In this document: positions 23,281 through 33,954 of the stretch, piece after piece
Position numbering within the stretch: position 1 is the stretch's first letter
How the letters are laid out: every line of letters starts with the position of its first letter
Source: Odontocerum albicorne
Taxonomy: Eukaryota; Arthropoda; Insecta; Trichoptera; Odontoceridae
Assembly (NCBI GenBank): GCA_949825065.1
Contig: OX463846.1
Coordinates: forward strand, 16,650,205-16,714,204
DNA: 64,000 nt
Direction: 5' to 3'
Program-made: the position numbers and the translations under genes
Notes under the pieces: model-generated
Told to the model about the DNA's origin: nothing
The model's database searches: none
Seen by the model: only the letters and a program-made list of their open reading frames with translations

Positions 23281-23683
23281 AAATACAATAGAATTAAGAA
23301 ATAATAGCCGTAACCTTGGTGCCATAGAAATTTCAAATGCTAGGGATGAGAGACCCTATCTTCATTGTGAAATTCAGGGCTCACCATTTAGGGCGTTGCT
23401 AGATTCAGGTGCAGCAATTAACGTAATAGGTGGTAATCTGTATAAAAATTTTAAGGACTTACGGTTTATTATGCGAACTACTGAGGGAGTCGTTCACACG
23501 GCTGATAGTCAGGGACATCGGGTGCTGGGTACGATCCAGTTGCCCTTACATTATGATCACCAAACTGTGTTGGTGGAATTCCAGGTAGTTCCTTCTTTAG
23601 ATACTTGCTTGGTGCTCGGTATTCCCTTCTTGAAGCGTTCCGGGCTTACGCCGGAATCGTTTTCTCATTCGAGTAGGAGTTAA
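23231..23683 (+). CDS. Retrotransposon aspartic protease (start of pol), -1 frame
   Basis: The reading frame is open from the frameshift site to a stop at 23681-23683, about 150 codons. It contains the retropepsin active-site motif LLDSGAAINVIG (around 23395-23430) and the later hydrophobic LVLGIPFLKRSG block typical of gypsy-type proteases. The enzyme would cleave the Gag and Gag-Pol precursors inside particles. There is no need for its own ATG, since entry is by the -1 slip at the end of gag. Protease itself looks intact, but the stop that closes it cuts it off from reverse transcriptase, apparently through a deletion or point change near 23680. Confidence 0.82.
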   Translation, partial: QIGDQPGQGNSELRGWSNTIELRNNSRNLGAIEISNARDERPYLHCEIQGSPFRALLDSGAAINVIGGNLYKNFKDLRFIMRTTEGVVHTADSQGHRVLGTIQLPLHYDHQTVLVEFQVVPSLDTCLVLGIPFLKRSGLTPESFSHSSRS

Positions 23684-23689
23684 TGGCTC

Positions 23690-24090
23690 AATAATGCCTC
23701 CATTGTTCCGAAAAAGGATGCTTCTGCTCGAATCGTATTGGACCCCGCAAACTAAATTCCGTGACGCAGACGGACTGTTATCGGTTACCTAACATCAACC
23801 GAATTCTCGACAATCTTCGAGATACGCGCTACCTCACTGCTTTAGATCTGAGCCATGAGTTTTGGCTAATGCCATTAAGCAAAGAGTCTAAATGTAAGAC
23901 GGCATTCTTTGTAGAGGGCCGGGGACAATATCGGTTTGTGGTCACCCCATTTGGCTTAAAAAACATTCCTGCTGAGATGCAACGAATGATGGAACAATTG
24001 TTCGCCGATCAGGGTAACCAGGGTTCTGTACCATGTTGGTTTAATAATATGCAAACAGGACTGAGAGTCTTGGAGATAATTAATTATTGA
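23690..24090 (+). pseudogene. Reverse transcriptase fragment (broken)
   Basis: Two pieces in different frames carry the N-terminal half of a gypsy-type reverse transcriptase. The first (about 23706-23755) gives VPKKDASARIVLD, the second (23761-24090) gives the fingers/palm blocks CYRLPNINRILDNL, YLTALDLS (first catalytic aspartate) and FVVTPFGLKNIPAEMQRMME. The frame then runs into unrelated sequence and stops at 24088-24090, before the YxDD box with the other two catalytic aspartates. The expected linker between protease and this domain is missing. It cannot make an active enzyme. Confidence 0.85.
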
Positions 24091-25337
24091 CTTTATTGAT
24101 CTCAGGTAAAGGCTTGAGAGTTATAATTCTTGTGTGTTTTTCCGTATCTGATTATCTGCCATGCATACATCTTATTGTCCTGAATTGTAATTTTTTTTGT
24201 TGCATTAATTATATTTATAATTTCATTTCTGTTAGTATTGTATTGTATTTGTGCCTATGTATTGTATTTGGTATTGTGTTCCTTTGAGGTTGCCTTCTAG
24301 ACGTACGGCTATAATTGTTTGTGCCTGTGCGTGTATTAGGAAGCCGTACTACAGGGTTATACAAATCCGAATTTTGCGATGACGCATGCAAATGTCTAGG
24401 TCATCTTACGTACCGCGACGAACTCAGGAGGGTTCCTAGTAGAGAGTAATATTGTAGAAGTTTCATAACCAGCGGCATGGTAAATAAGTTAGAATTTTAC
24501 TCGTATTACCCGTATATTGTAGTTAGTTCAGTTTAATTTTCGAAACAACGCCTAGCCTTGCGGTAAGCTCGCCAGCCATAAGCTTCATGATACCGCAGAT
24601 GTAATAGAAACCTAGATCGCTGATTAATTAGTACAAGTATGTCACCAAAGGGCGAAAAAAAAACTTTGATTTGTTTTTCTATCGCAAGGGTATTACACAC
24701 CCTGATTTTTAGAACGTCTACATATATAACGCGTGGTGACAACTTTATTGTGCTCGGGCAGGAAATCAGAGACCTTAGGGCGCATGTCTGTATACAAGCG
24801 AGCGAGTATACCATGCAGTATTGAAGCAACATGTTCGTTTAACCTCCTTCATCGGGAGCGGAGCATGTTTTCACGATGCTGGCCGTAGTATAAAGTTGGC
24901 AAGTTGTTTAAACTTCATCGTTGAGGTGGCGTCATCGAAAATTATTAGTTAAAGGTATATGAGGAATAAATATCCCCGCCATGATCCGCAGAAGACTAGT
25001 ATAGGAGAGGTTTAATTCCTCATTAATTACGTGTTCGTCAAGTGGTTTAGAGTAAACCAATGCGAGTGATGCGAACACCTAGGGAAGGATTGTTCATGCC
25101 TCAATGATACTGTGAGAATAGCAAGATGAGTTCACCTTTCTTCTCCTCGCCATAATCTCTACCCTGCCCCATCATGGATCGTTCTCCGAATAGAGGGGCC
25201 GTGCCGGAAGAACGTTTTGTTCGCACTTTTTGCAATAACTAATGGTATAAGGCAAAGGGAACAACCTTTAGGTTAAAAGTACAGATAGGTTGTGGCAGGC
25301 TGGAAGCTAAGCGCTGCTTGGTGTAGTTTACACCTAG
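24091..25337 (+). other. Unassigned internal region of the LTR element
   Basis: This is where the rest of reverse transcriptase, RNase H and the integrase core should be. I see only scattered short frames and no catalytic motif. It may be heavily decayed pol or captured sequence. Confidence 0.5.
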
Positions 25338-25544
25338 GTTATAAACCACCTAGTTGGACAGGTGGTATGGAGAGGGTATTCTAGCCAATCAAACGCTGGG
25401 CGATATTTCAGCAACAAATTAGCGCCCCGATTTGTCAAGTGTGTGGTCACAAGGTAAATTTCCGACACAATATATGAACTGTCTGACCTGAAGGGGAAAG
25501 TGGCAGGTAAATTTCGCGTCAAAGACATCGCCAAGGTGGAATAA
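25338..25544 (+). pseudogene. Integrase C-terminal domain remnant
   Basis: A 68-codon frame interrupted by one TAA (25455-25457) resembles the GPY/F-type C-terminal domain of gypsy integrases, which contacts DNA during insertion. Recognisable blocks are GQVVWRGY, FSNKLAPRFVKC, then after the stop SDTIYELSDLKGKVAGKF and RVKDIAK. It lies 1.25 kb beyond the reverse transcriptase fragment with no integrase catalytic core between, so pol has suffered a large loss. The frame ends at 25542-25544. Confidence 0.75.
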
Positions 25545-26028
25545 AGGCTCCATTACGGTGAATTGACGCGAGAGCTGCCGTGGCACTTGTGGTAATTCAG
25601 TTTTACCAAATTAGGTTTCCATGTTCCAAGAAAAAAATATGGTGGCGCTCAATAGACCATGCGCTGGACAATGAGTGGTGATTTTTGCTGATAGCATAGC
25701 GTTTGTATGCGCGTCTTTTGATAGAGCGTCGACGCTCACTTCCTCATGATGTCACATTGGATACATCCTTACCAATTCCTTATCCTGTTCTATCAAGGGT
25801 CGCTCACCTGGCACTAGGTCGTATAGGTTGAATGGAAGGCAGCTCCATGATAGGGAATGAGTGGGGTTGCTACCGGGGTTTGGGAAGTGCTGCTGGGAAG
25901 TATGAATGAAAAGGATTGGGTGCGTGCTTTGGTGGGGGGGGCTTTCGATGGGATATCCTTTAATTGTGAGGCTTCGGCCAATGATTTTTTTTTGTTGTTG
26001 TTTTGTATATTTTTTTTTTTTTGTAACT
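25545..26028 (+). other. Noncoding stretch of the LTR element
   Basis: Mixed-composition sequence with long T runs at 25985-26022. No gene recognised. Confidence 0.5.
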
Positions 26029-26733
26029 GTCAGTCCGGTCTAGGTGGGCAGGCGTCCGCGACGCCATCGGTACACGGAGGTGCATAGTATGATATGACTA
26101 CGTCATGCACATCTTGGCTCCGCCCGTTGGTTCTGCGGCCGTCGCACCGACGACTTAGGTGGGCGCTCGCGGCACCATTGGTACCAGGACCTCCATAGTA
26201 GTGTGTATGGACTCCGCCCTTTGGGTCCGCAGGCGTCACACTGGTGACAAAGGTTTTATTGTCAGTCCGGTCTAGGTGGGCAGGCGTCCGCGACGCCATC
26301 GGTACACGGAGGTGCATAGTATGATATGACTACGTCATGCACATCTTGGCTCCGCCCGTTGGTTCTGCGGCCGTCGCACCGACGACTTAGGTGGGCGCTC
26401 GCGGCACCATTGGTACCAGGACCTCCATAGTAGTGTGTATGGACTCCGCCCTTTGGGTCCGCAGGCGTCACACTGGTGACAAAGGTTTTATTGTCAGTCC
26501 GGTCCAGGTGGGCAGGCGTCCGTGGCGCCATCGGTACCCGGACGTAGGTAGCATGGTGTGGGGACATCATGCGTATCTTGGGTCCGCCCGTTGGTTCTGC
26601 GGCCGTCGCACCGACGACTTAGGTGGGCGCTCGTGGGCACCATTGGGACAAGGACGACCGTAGTTTTGTGCGTGGACAACATGTACAACTTGGCTCCGCC
26701 ATTTGGGTCCGCGGGTGTCGCACTGGTGACAAC
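26029..26733 (+). repeat. Three 232-bp GC-rich tandem units, each made of two half-units
   Basis: The block starting gtcagtccggtc(t/c)aggtgg begins at 26029, 26261 and 26493, exactly 232 bp apart. The first two units are nearly identical and the third is diverged. Each unit is itself two related halves of about 116 bp (both with 'taggtgggc', 'ggcaccat(t/c)ggtac' or a close variant, 'ctccgcc' and 'gtcgca' blocks). Frames in all directions run long because of low stop density and are not genes. Confidence 0.92.
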
Positions 26734-26765
26734 GGTTGTGGAGTAGGCTCCAACCAATCAGCGAA

Positions 26766-26862
26766 AGGCTTACGGATGGCCTATATACATCCAGTAGGAG
26801 GCTTACGGATGGCCTATATACATCCAGTGGAGGCTTACGGATGGCCTATATACATCCAGTGG
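26766..26862 (+). repeat. Three tandem copies of a 32-33-bp unit
   Basis: aggcttacggatggcctata + tacatccagt starts at 26766, 26799 and 26831. The copies are essentially identical. Confidence 0.93.
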
Positions 26863-26919
26863 GGGTTGTTGAGTGTGACTCCAACCATGGGCGTCATGAA
26901 CCCAAATTTGCATGTGCTC

Positions 26920-27045
26920 CCGGTCTAGGTGGACGCTCATGGCACCGTCGGTGCCCGGATAACCATGGTATTTTATGGATCATGCGAGTTTTGGCACCGT
27001 CCGTGATGTGGGTGGGCGTCGCACTGACGACTCTGGCTAGCACGA
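26920..27045 (+). repeat. Diverged seventh half-unit of the GC-rich repeat
   Basis: 'cggtctaggtggacgctcat', 'ggcaccgtcggtgcccgga' and 'gggcgtcgcactgacgact' reproduce the order of blocks of the 116-bp half-unit. It is separated from the main array by the 32-33-bp repeats and a short spacer. Confidence 0.7.
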
Positions 27046-27439
27046 GAATTGGCACTAAAGGGATGACGATCCCCGAGGTGATGATATTATAAACACATAT
27101 TTGCTGTATTGTATAACCAAGTGTAACTGTTTCTTGTCAGTTTTTAGACCTGGAGGAGGCCTATAGTCAGATGTCGCCCCTATGAGTGGTGTCTCAGGGC
27201 CGTGTAATGGAAAATCGTATGTTAAATGTGTCTTATATAGTCTCATTATTGATATATCGCCAGACTTGTATCTTGCAATATCAAAGATCACCAGACAAGC
27301 GGGAGGAAACTCACCTTGCTTCCTTAATTTAAGTGATTAGGTTAAGAAACTAAATCAGTGCCCCTAAAAGTGCAGACTATCGGATCCGGTTCTGGGGAAG
27401 CCGTTGTGAACTAACATAATTACTATTAAGTAACTTGAT

Positions 27440-27692
27440 CTGTTTTTGGGCATTACTCTTGTGAGTGTGTTGCCTTTGTAATCTTAAATGTTTGTACATT
27501 TTTCTATTGTAAATTAATAAGAATTATTAGGTGTAACCATGCTGTAGAGAAGGCGATAGTATCTGTTCTTGAACATTACTCTTGTGACTGTTTTGTCTTG
27601 TTATCCTAAATGTTGTATGTTTCTTTTTTTTTTTTTGTAAAAATAATAATAAGACTTATTATGTGTAACCATGTTGAGGGGAAGGCGATAAT
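27440..27692 (+). repeat. Two tandem copies of a 123-bp unit
   Basis: 'cattactcttgtga' occurs at 27451 and 27574. Each copy continues with 'tgtt.tgt.atc.taaatgtt', 'taata(a)gaattatta' or a variant, 'tgtaaccatg(c/t)tg' and 'gaaggcgata'. Confidence 0.8.
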
Positions 27693-27979
27693 TGATGTTC
27701 TCCTGTATTGTGCCTTGCTCTATAAAATGTTTAACTGTTTCCAGGTGTTCTTAGATAGGGAAGCCCTGAGAGCTAGTTTTTCGTGGTTTCCTACTCTTTC
27801 GCAAATGCAGGGGCTTATTAAATCGTCCACGAGCGTATCCGGCATGACCCAGTAACGTCATGCCCTTTAGCATAGTATCTAATCCTTGTTTCGGCAAGCA
27901 GGTGTATGACCAATTGACACAGGGCCGTAATCAGTACTTGAATTATTATTTTTTTTTTTATTTTTTTTTTTTTTTCGGT

Positions 27980-27993
27980 AACATAAAATGGAG
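27980..27993 (+). other. Candidate polypurine tract before the right LTR
   Basis: aaaatggag directly abuts the TG start of the right LTR, the position where plus-strand priming takes place in LTR elements. The tract is short and imperfect. Confidence 0.45.
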
Positions 27994-29425
27994 TGTCAGG
28001 ACTTGGGTACGGCCGACCAATTAGTTTATTGTAGTTAAAAAATAACCATTAAAAATAGTGAACCAGAGCAGTCAAAGGGAGATCTTGCGTCATTTTCGAG
28101 AAGGATTGCTTCCTATTGTTTCAAACTTAACTGCCTCGAGTGGCTGGCTTGTCTTCCCATTTGTATAGAAATACACGACACTTTATGAGGATCGGTAATT
28201 AGTGTTCCGTCTGCGATCTGTTTTATTGCAGTCACAGATAACTATTGTTACTAAGAAAAGAAAATAAAACTTTGCGCAAGATATATTTCGAGGGCGAAGG
28301 CGCTTTTATGACCGCGATTGTCATGCGAGAGAGAAAAAAGGGGTCAAAAAATTTCTCTTCTCCTTTCTAAAGAAATACGTCGAGCTTAATTTATTACGGA
28401 CATAGTTAAATATTGAAAACAACGGCTGAGAATAACAATTCACTCGAGATACATTAAAAAAAAGAAGGGTCCAGTATTGTCTCTTAAACAATAAGTTTCA
28501 CCGGATGTTATACAAAAAGGATTCTCGACTTAATTACGCTGTGAAAGTTTAAATAGACTATTCATTGGCAAAATAACGAAAAGGTTTATGATTTTTTTAA
28601 CGGTCGCGAGGGACTTTCTATAGAGTTCCAAAATGGCGGCGCTAGGCTGAGATCCCTTAAATTAAGGGACCGCGATCTTCCGAGCCCATTCTCTCGCCAC
28701 GAAGTTATCAAGTCAACATCATTCTCGTCTTGACGCTGTTCGCGAACTTGAACAAGCTTTTCTCACATTTGATTGTTCATTCTTATTTGATACAATTTGT
28801 CCGGTAAATTCCCGAGGAACTGAGTCGTGTGGGTGTATTACGACACGAATTGGCGGTCGCCAACCACTGAGGGAATTTCTTCACATCAGCGGCCCTGTAG
28901 TAACAGTATAAGGTCAGAGGGCCATATACGAGTCGACCTGGTCATACACTTGAAGCGGATCTGGGATAATACATTTTGTCCTGTTTTGGAGTAAGATCAA
29001 CCTTATTTATCCTCTTTTGCTTGTCATTTTATGGTGATATTTGAGTATTCTAGAGATTGGCGAGATCTAATCTTTGAGAATTGACACATTTCCGCAACGG
29101 ACTGTTGTGTGATAATAAATTACTTCGACTGCCTGTCCATCTGAAAGGTTAGCGGAGTAGCAGAGAGAAATCTGCCCATTTGATTTTCCTGACGGAGTAT
29201 CAGCTCGTCAGGATTAAATATATAACCAATTAACAGCAAATATGTGTTTCATTATGTATTTATACCTACCCAAGCACTGACGAATGCCTACCTCTTCCCA
29301 CGACATCTTGAGATCTTATTGAGCCTTGTTTTACCTATACTGAGCTACCGGAGTAAGAGTCATACATTGTAACATCCAGGCTTTTAGTAATCCAACTTAA
29401 TTAATTAAAGGGTAAAAAGTCTGAA
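27994..29425 (+). repeat. Right LTR (1,432 bp)
   Basis: Same start, end and length as the left LTR. Every row I compared is identical. It is followed by the target duplication agtag (29426-29430). Confidence 0.93.
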
Positions 29426-30289
29426 AGTAGAAATAACGTGAACGTAGTATGGTGGCTGTGGGGGAACGAGTCCGTTCTATTTATATTATTCTCGCAAAAC
29501 CCGCAGAGCATTTGGTGTCCTTTTGCTAATGGGAAATAAATAAGTACTCTTGAGCTGCAAGGGTTGCAAGGGATGTGAGAGGCGGAATTATTTTGTGTGT
29601 TTTTCTTTAAAATTTGATAAGTGGAATTTGCTGATACAAATAAAATATACTTTTTTTAATATTCGAATTGGTTATGTGAATTTTATAGAGAATTGTCTTT
29701 GTTCCCATAAATCTATTTTGTATATTAGTTGTAAAGATACATGTCTTCGGCCCCAGTATTTCGTCTTTAAGTTTGGCTTTATTTATTAACGGCCTTTGAA
29801 CGTATTTCTAGATGGTTGTTAAAAAAAATCGAGATGACCAGTTTGCAGTGTACTGAAGAAGTGAAATATAATCGGTCCTTCAATCATTAAACCACTGAGA
29901 TAGGCATGTAACTCACGGCAATACTCATATGCGTAGAGAAGTACCAATAATCGCATGCAGGGATGTTACAATAAACTCTTTACTAAATTGAGACACTTTT
30001 AACTACCATGAGCAATGAAACTCTAAATGCATTTAAATGTGTTACTATTTGCGGATAAACTTATTTTTTTCCTAAAAATATCGAGGGTAGATGACTGTAG
30101 GAAATTCCAGGATGGTATTAATAATATATATTATATACAATATATATACGTTTGTATGGATTATCCGCAACAAACTCTTCTTTAATGTATCAAAATGTTT
30201 TATTTCATTAGCAAGAGCACGAAGAACTACTAATTTTCGTTATCTCGTGAATGGCTAACAGCTGTCTAGGACGGATAAAACAAAGGGGT

Positions 30290-30810
30290 TGGGTGTTTTA
30301 ATTGAAAGTGACCATTCGTTCGATTTGAAAATCAAATTAGCCTGTAATAAAGCTAATAAAATGCTAGGGTTTATAATTCATACCACCAAACTATTTAAAG
30401 TTGGCTGCCTCCGAAAATGATATATCGTTTTGATCAGAAATAATTTGGAGTATTACTCTATAAAATGGACCCCAGCAGGGATAACGTATTCACTCATGTT
30501 AGGAAGAGTTAAAAAAACAGGGTCTCCGTTGTCTCTACATGAGATTGTATGGATATTATCTCTAATTTATTAAAGTGTCTTCTTAGTGGGGATGCTTTAT
30601 TGAAGATTAGAAAGAGGAAGATCTCTTCGATTGGGTGTCCACTTTTTTGTTGGCTTAAGGGTAATTTAGTTAACCCACACGTCTTAAACAGTCTTGATTT
30701 GTATGTCCCGGATAATCATCTACGACAACGCACCCATAGATTGATTTATCAACGTATATTATATGTAGAACCAACCTGCCTTTATAAATGCCGGTAGGTT
30801 GAGTAATCAT
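30290..30810 (+). pseudogene. LINE reverse transcriptase C-terminal fragment
   Basis: The plus strand has a piece with the family signature NKANKMLGFIIHTTKLFK, then LRK, VLIRNNLEYYSIKWTP, which in intact jockey/CR1-like LINEs reads as a stretch just after the reverse transcriptase palm. A second open piece (30549-30797) continues with the downstream cysteine-poor tail (VNPHVLNSLDLYVPDNHLRQRT). Stops and frameshifts separate the pieces. A related scrap lies at 14440-14720. Confidence 0.68.
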
Positions 30811-31407
30811 ACTTTTTAACCGTTTCTTTTTTATGTACGAGTACTTGTCAATTATTCATTGCACGAATTAGAAAAACCTGTAATGGGCAAGGGATTTTAA
30901 AATAAAACCAATTAATGGAGTTCAAATGTACATAAACACATACATTTTTTTCTTTCTCGTTTGAATTTTCACACGGAGTACATATAACGACTAATTTATC
31001 ACCCCTTACTGTTACCTTTGTAAACCAAAACGTGTACAAATATATTAAGCCGTTATTAAGCATACGTTAATTGTGGTCGTATCAAAACAGGTAAGTAGCA
31101 ATACCGAACTTGTATAAATAAGAAGCCCATTTTGTTTTAATATGTAATGTATGTTAAACAGACACTTACGGTAAGTCTTCGAATTCAATGACACATATTT
31201 TATTGCTTAATAACTCGGTTTATATTAATCATTAGAATAACATAAAATAAATCAGTATATTTGTCTCATCAATCATCAAGGATGCAGTAGCGCAGTTCCT
31301 TGAGTGTTGACTACCTTGGATATTTGTAGAATTGTAATACTGAAAAGCTATTAGATGTATTGTACGAGTTTTATTTATACTGATATGAAAACTTATTGTT
31401 TATGCAC

Positions 31408-31588
31408 CTGAAACCCATCGTAGGTCCACGAGCCAAACTTCATGACGCAGGTCTGCTCATCGAAAGGAAAGTACTCCACGTCTATCTCGCATGAAGACTT
31501 GTATATCGCGGGCGGACGCCAATCCACTCGGCCAGTGAAGTTGAGAGTGGCTTTGGTCGCTAAAGTCACTTCGAAGTTCCCGTCAGCG
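31408..31588 (-). CDS. nAChRalpha: Nicotinic acetylcholine receptor alpha subunit, Cys-loop exon
   Basis: A 181-nt exon encoding the core of the extracellular domain. Acceptor gtttacag precedes 31588 and donor gtgcata follows 31408 on the minus strand. Its first base completes an asparagine codon begun in the 53012-53121 exon, and it ends in phase 0. The 60 full residues include [15 protein letters not shown] (loop E region), an NFT glycosylation-type site, [13 protein letters not shown], the signature Cys-loop [15 protein letters not shown] with exactly 13 residues between cysteines, and loop [27 protein letters not shown] resembles insect alpha3/alpha4 more than alpha1. The loop B tyrosine, whose change to serine is a known imidacloprid-resistance change in planthopper alpha subunits, is the normal residue here. 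A hAT-like element sits 37 bp upstream in the intron. Confidence 0.97.
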
Positions 31589-31617
31589 CTGTAAACAAAG
31601 AAAAAGTTTGTTAGTTA

Positions 31618-31977
31618 CTTTAGTAGAGGGGTCACCCAACTTTTTGAGAAACGGGCCGGATTGAAATTTTTAAAAACAGGGGGGTGCCGGACGAAAAATA
31701 TTCTTATTGAAATCTTGTTAGAACATAAAATATTCTCATTGAAATCCTATTAGAACATTAGGTTACATTACATGTAAACAAATATAGTTTATATTGGAAG
31801 TCTTATACCAAATCACAATAGAATAATCGTTGTGTATTCATAACCAAATCATAAAATTTTATAAAATTAATATTTCTTATGTATAATATTTATGAATAAA
31901 AGTCGGGGGCCGGATGAAAAAGTTTGGAGGGCCGGATCCGACCCGCGTGCTGTAGTTTGGCGACCACTGCTTTAGTA
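31618..31977. mobile_element. hAT-like short element with 8-bp target duplication
   Basis: The 8-bp direct repeat ctttagta at 31618-31625 and 31970-31977 brackets a 344-bp element (31626-31969). Its ends are imperfect inverted repeats (gaggggtcacccaact against caGTGGTCGCCaaact, 12 of 16). Interior ends are GC-rich (gggccgga), like the element at 3545-4059, and the middle is AT-rich with no frame. An 8-bp duplication is the hAT hallmark. It lies only 37 bp from the AG of the Cys-loop exon. Confidence 0.85.
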
Positions 31978-32121
31978 CATTGTTGCTTTCTTTTTCTAAC
32001 GTTTCACATTTTTTTATTAAACTAGTATTTTCATCAACATCGCGTAATGTCCCTGTTTAGAGGTAGGTAGATAGAACAGATCTTCACTTCACTATATTCT
32101 GTCGAATATCTTTCACTTCTG

Positions 32122-32190
32122 CCACGTGTACATAAACTTAGTCATGCATACTTTCCACGTGTACATAAACCTAGTCATGCATATTGTAAA
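32122..32190. repeat. Two tandem copies of a 33-36-bp unit
   Basis: 'cacgtgtacataaac(t/c)tagt' + 'catgcata' occurs twice back to back. Confidence 0.85.
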
Positions 32191-33954
32191 GGCTTTTCGC
32201 TCTCCTTTTTTTCGAATTTGATTAATTTGGTCATGCTATGTTTTTTTAAGTCTTTCTCAACTTCTCGTACCTTTACTACACATACTCGTATATATGATAT
32301 TATTTTAGTATTTTTTTTATCATTCGTTTTTTCTAATTGGCTGAACCATCCATATAAATTTTCGTCATCTTAAGAGCTGCTTCTTCTTTCAACCCACATT
32401 CTTTTCTTATTTTCTCATTCTTTATTCTGTCTTACATTGTTTCTCTACATATTGAACACAATGTTCCCATTAGTACCGCATTATCTTACTTTCATAACTT
32501 TTTTTACCATGTCCAAGTTTAGCTTCCATATTTCAATGTTGAAACTAAGATTCAATTGTGAACTGCCAACTCTGCTTCTCTTGAAGTGATCCGATCAGTA
32601 AACACATGTTTACTCCACCATTCACTATATTACCTGCAGCTACTCTTCTTTTAATATCACATTTTGCGCGACTATTCGATGCAAATTATTAAAATACTCA
32701 TGGTTCTAAGTTCTAAGGTACGCAATAAAAACATCTCGATTTACTTTTACTGGGGAACAGAACAACTATTAAGGCTGTAAAATGTTTTTTTAAATTAAAT
32801 TATTATACGGTATCATATAATTTGATGTTTATATAAAAAAAATGATCCAATCCAAAAAATATTCAATAAGAACACTTCAAATATTCACGCGCAAAGTATG
32901 TGAATATCAAGTTAGTGAAATGTGTATTTTGATATTAATACCCGTTTTACTTTTATGATTTCGTTTAAGCCCATATAACGTGCCGTTATGATTCCTCTGA
33001 TGTTTCCAAATAGGTAGTTTATGTGTAGGATATATTCGTATTTTTTTTGCATATTTTTGCATAAATACTCATTTTTGCACATATATGTCCCATTATTACA
33101 TAAAAAAGATTATTAAGCACCCATTCTCGCAGACAATGATAATTCCACATCTAAAATACCTTTCCTACTCCAGTGTTGTATTATTTGAGGTTTTTTCCTA
33201 ATAGTGATTTTTTTGTAATTTTCGTGTTGTTCCATGTTTCTATACATTGATAGATTCTTGCATCACATTTTGAAAGATATACACTAAGGTTCACAATTCT
33301 CCATAAACATAGTAGACAGTATTTAATCTTGATTACTAAGAGACTTGATAACCGCGCGATACTTAAGTTTTAACATTTCAGAGTATAGCGAAACAACACG
33401 TCTTCTATAGGCTCCATTTGATATACTACTGAGAGTTGATGTATCAATTTTAACATTGCCTAATCGTGTGATGGGTGTGGTAGGTCTATCCATATACGCT
33501 CTTATTTTAGGCCGGAAACTTAAGGTTCTAAGTAGTTTGTAGCCTGAAATTTTTGTTTTTTGGAAGATGAAACGTTACATTTTGTTAAATAATGTTTAAT
33601 GTCGTAAGTAAAGGACAGTTAAGTGTCGTTCATTTTGTCAATAAATGAATAAATCCCTGAGGTATGACACCACTGTACATGTAATTTGGTTAAGGGTAGA
33701 GTATCTCAGTGAACATCCTGGTAAAGTAGGACATCAATAATACGTTTGGTGGTTTGCTTCCGAGTCCTAGACTAGTCAATAAACCATCCCCTACTTGTAG
33801 AGTCAATATGAGTACTTGTCTGGTCTTCCACGGAGACGATTCAAACTAAACAAATGTTTAAAATTAAAATTTTCAAAAAAAGTTCTTTTTAAACGATAGC
33901 CTTATTTTATTTTGTGATGATACTCAAAACCTCTCGATTGAATGTGGATTGAAT

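Larger units (their letters stand above)
19456..29425 (+). mobile_element. Ty3/gypsy-type LTR retrotransposon, non-autonomous (9,970 bp)
   Basis: A complete insertion with two 1,432-bp LTRs at a constant offset of 8,538 bp and a short target duplication (agtag). The order LTR, gag, protease, reverse transcriptase, (gap), integrase C-terminal domain, LTR is that of the gypsy superfamily. Gag and protease frames are open, but reverse transcriptase is frameshifted and cut off before its YxDD box, RNase H and most of integrase are missing, and the integrase tail carries a stop. No envelope-like frame was seen. About 4 kb before the right LTR is noncoding and includes GC-rich tandem arrays. The element is antisense to the host receptor gene. 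Its LTRs look identical in every row I compared, so the insertion should be young even though pol is ruined; it probably moved using proteins from a related intact copy. Confidence 0.93.
17837..31407 (-). other. Receptor intron, 13,571 bp
   Basis: Minus-strand donor GT at 31407-31406 and acceptor AG at 17838-17837. Most of it is the LTR retrotransposon at 19456-29425. Its own background sequence (17840-19450 and 29431-31400) is AT-rich. It contains a small hairpin at 18211-18246, a LINE fragment at 30.3-30.8 kb, and nothing else I can name. Confidence 0.9.

Noticed and set aside
26030..27092. Several 90-118-codon frames on both strands in the GC-rich region
   Set aside because: They follow the 232-bp tandem repeat, change frame from unit to unit because 232 is not a multiple of three, and show no protein motif.
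27610..27855. 81-codon frame before the right LTR
   Set aside because: It begins in a T-rich repeat. The C-terminal half has reasonable codon appearance, but no motif or homologue was recognised.
24091..27990. An envelope gene in the LTR element
   Set aside because: No signal peptide, membrane segment or long frame of the right kind was found. The open frames there are short or repeat-derived.
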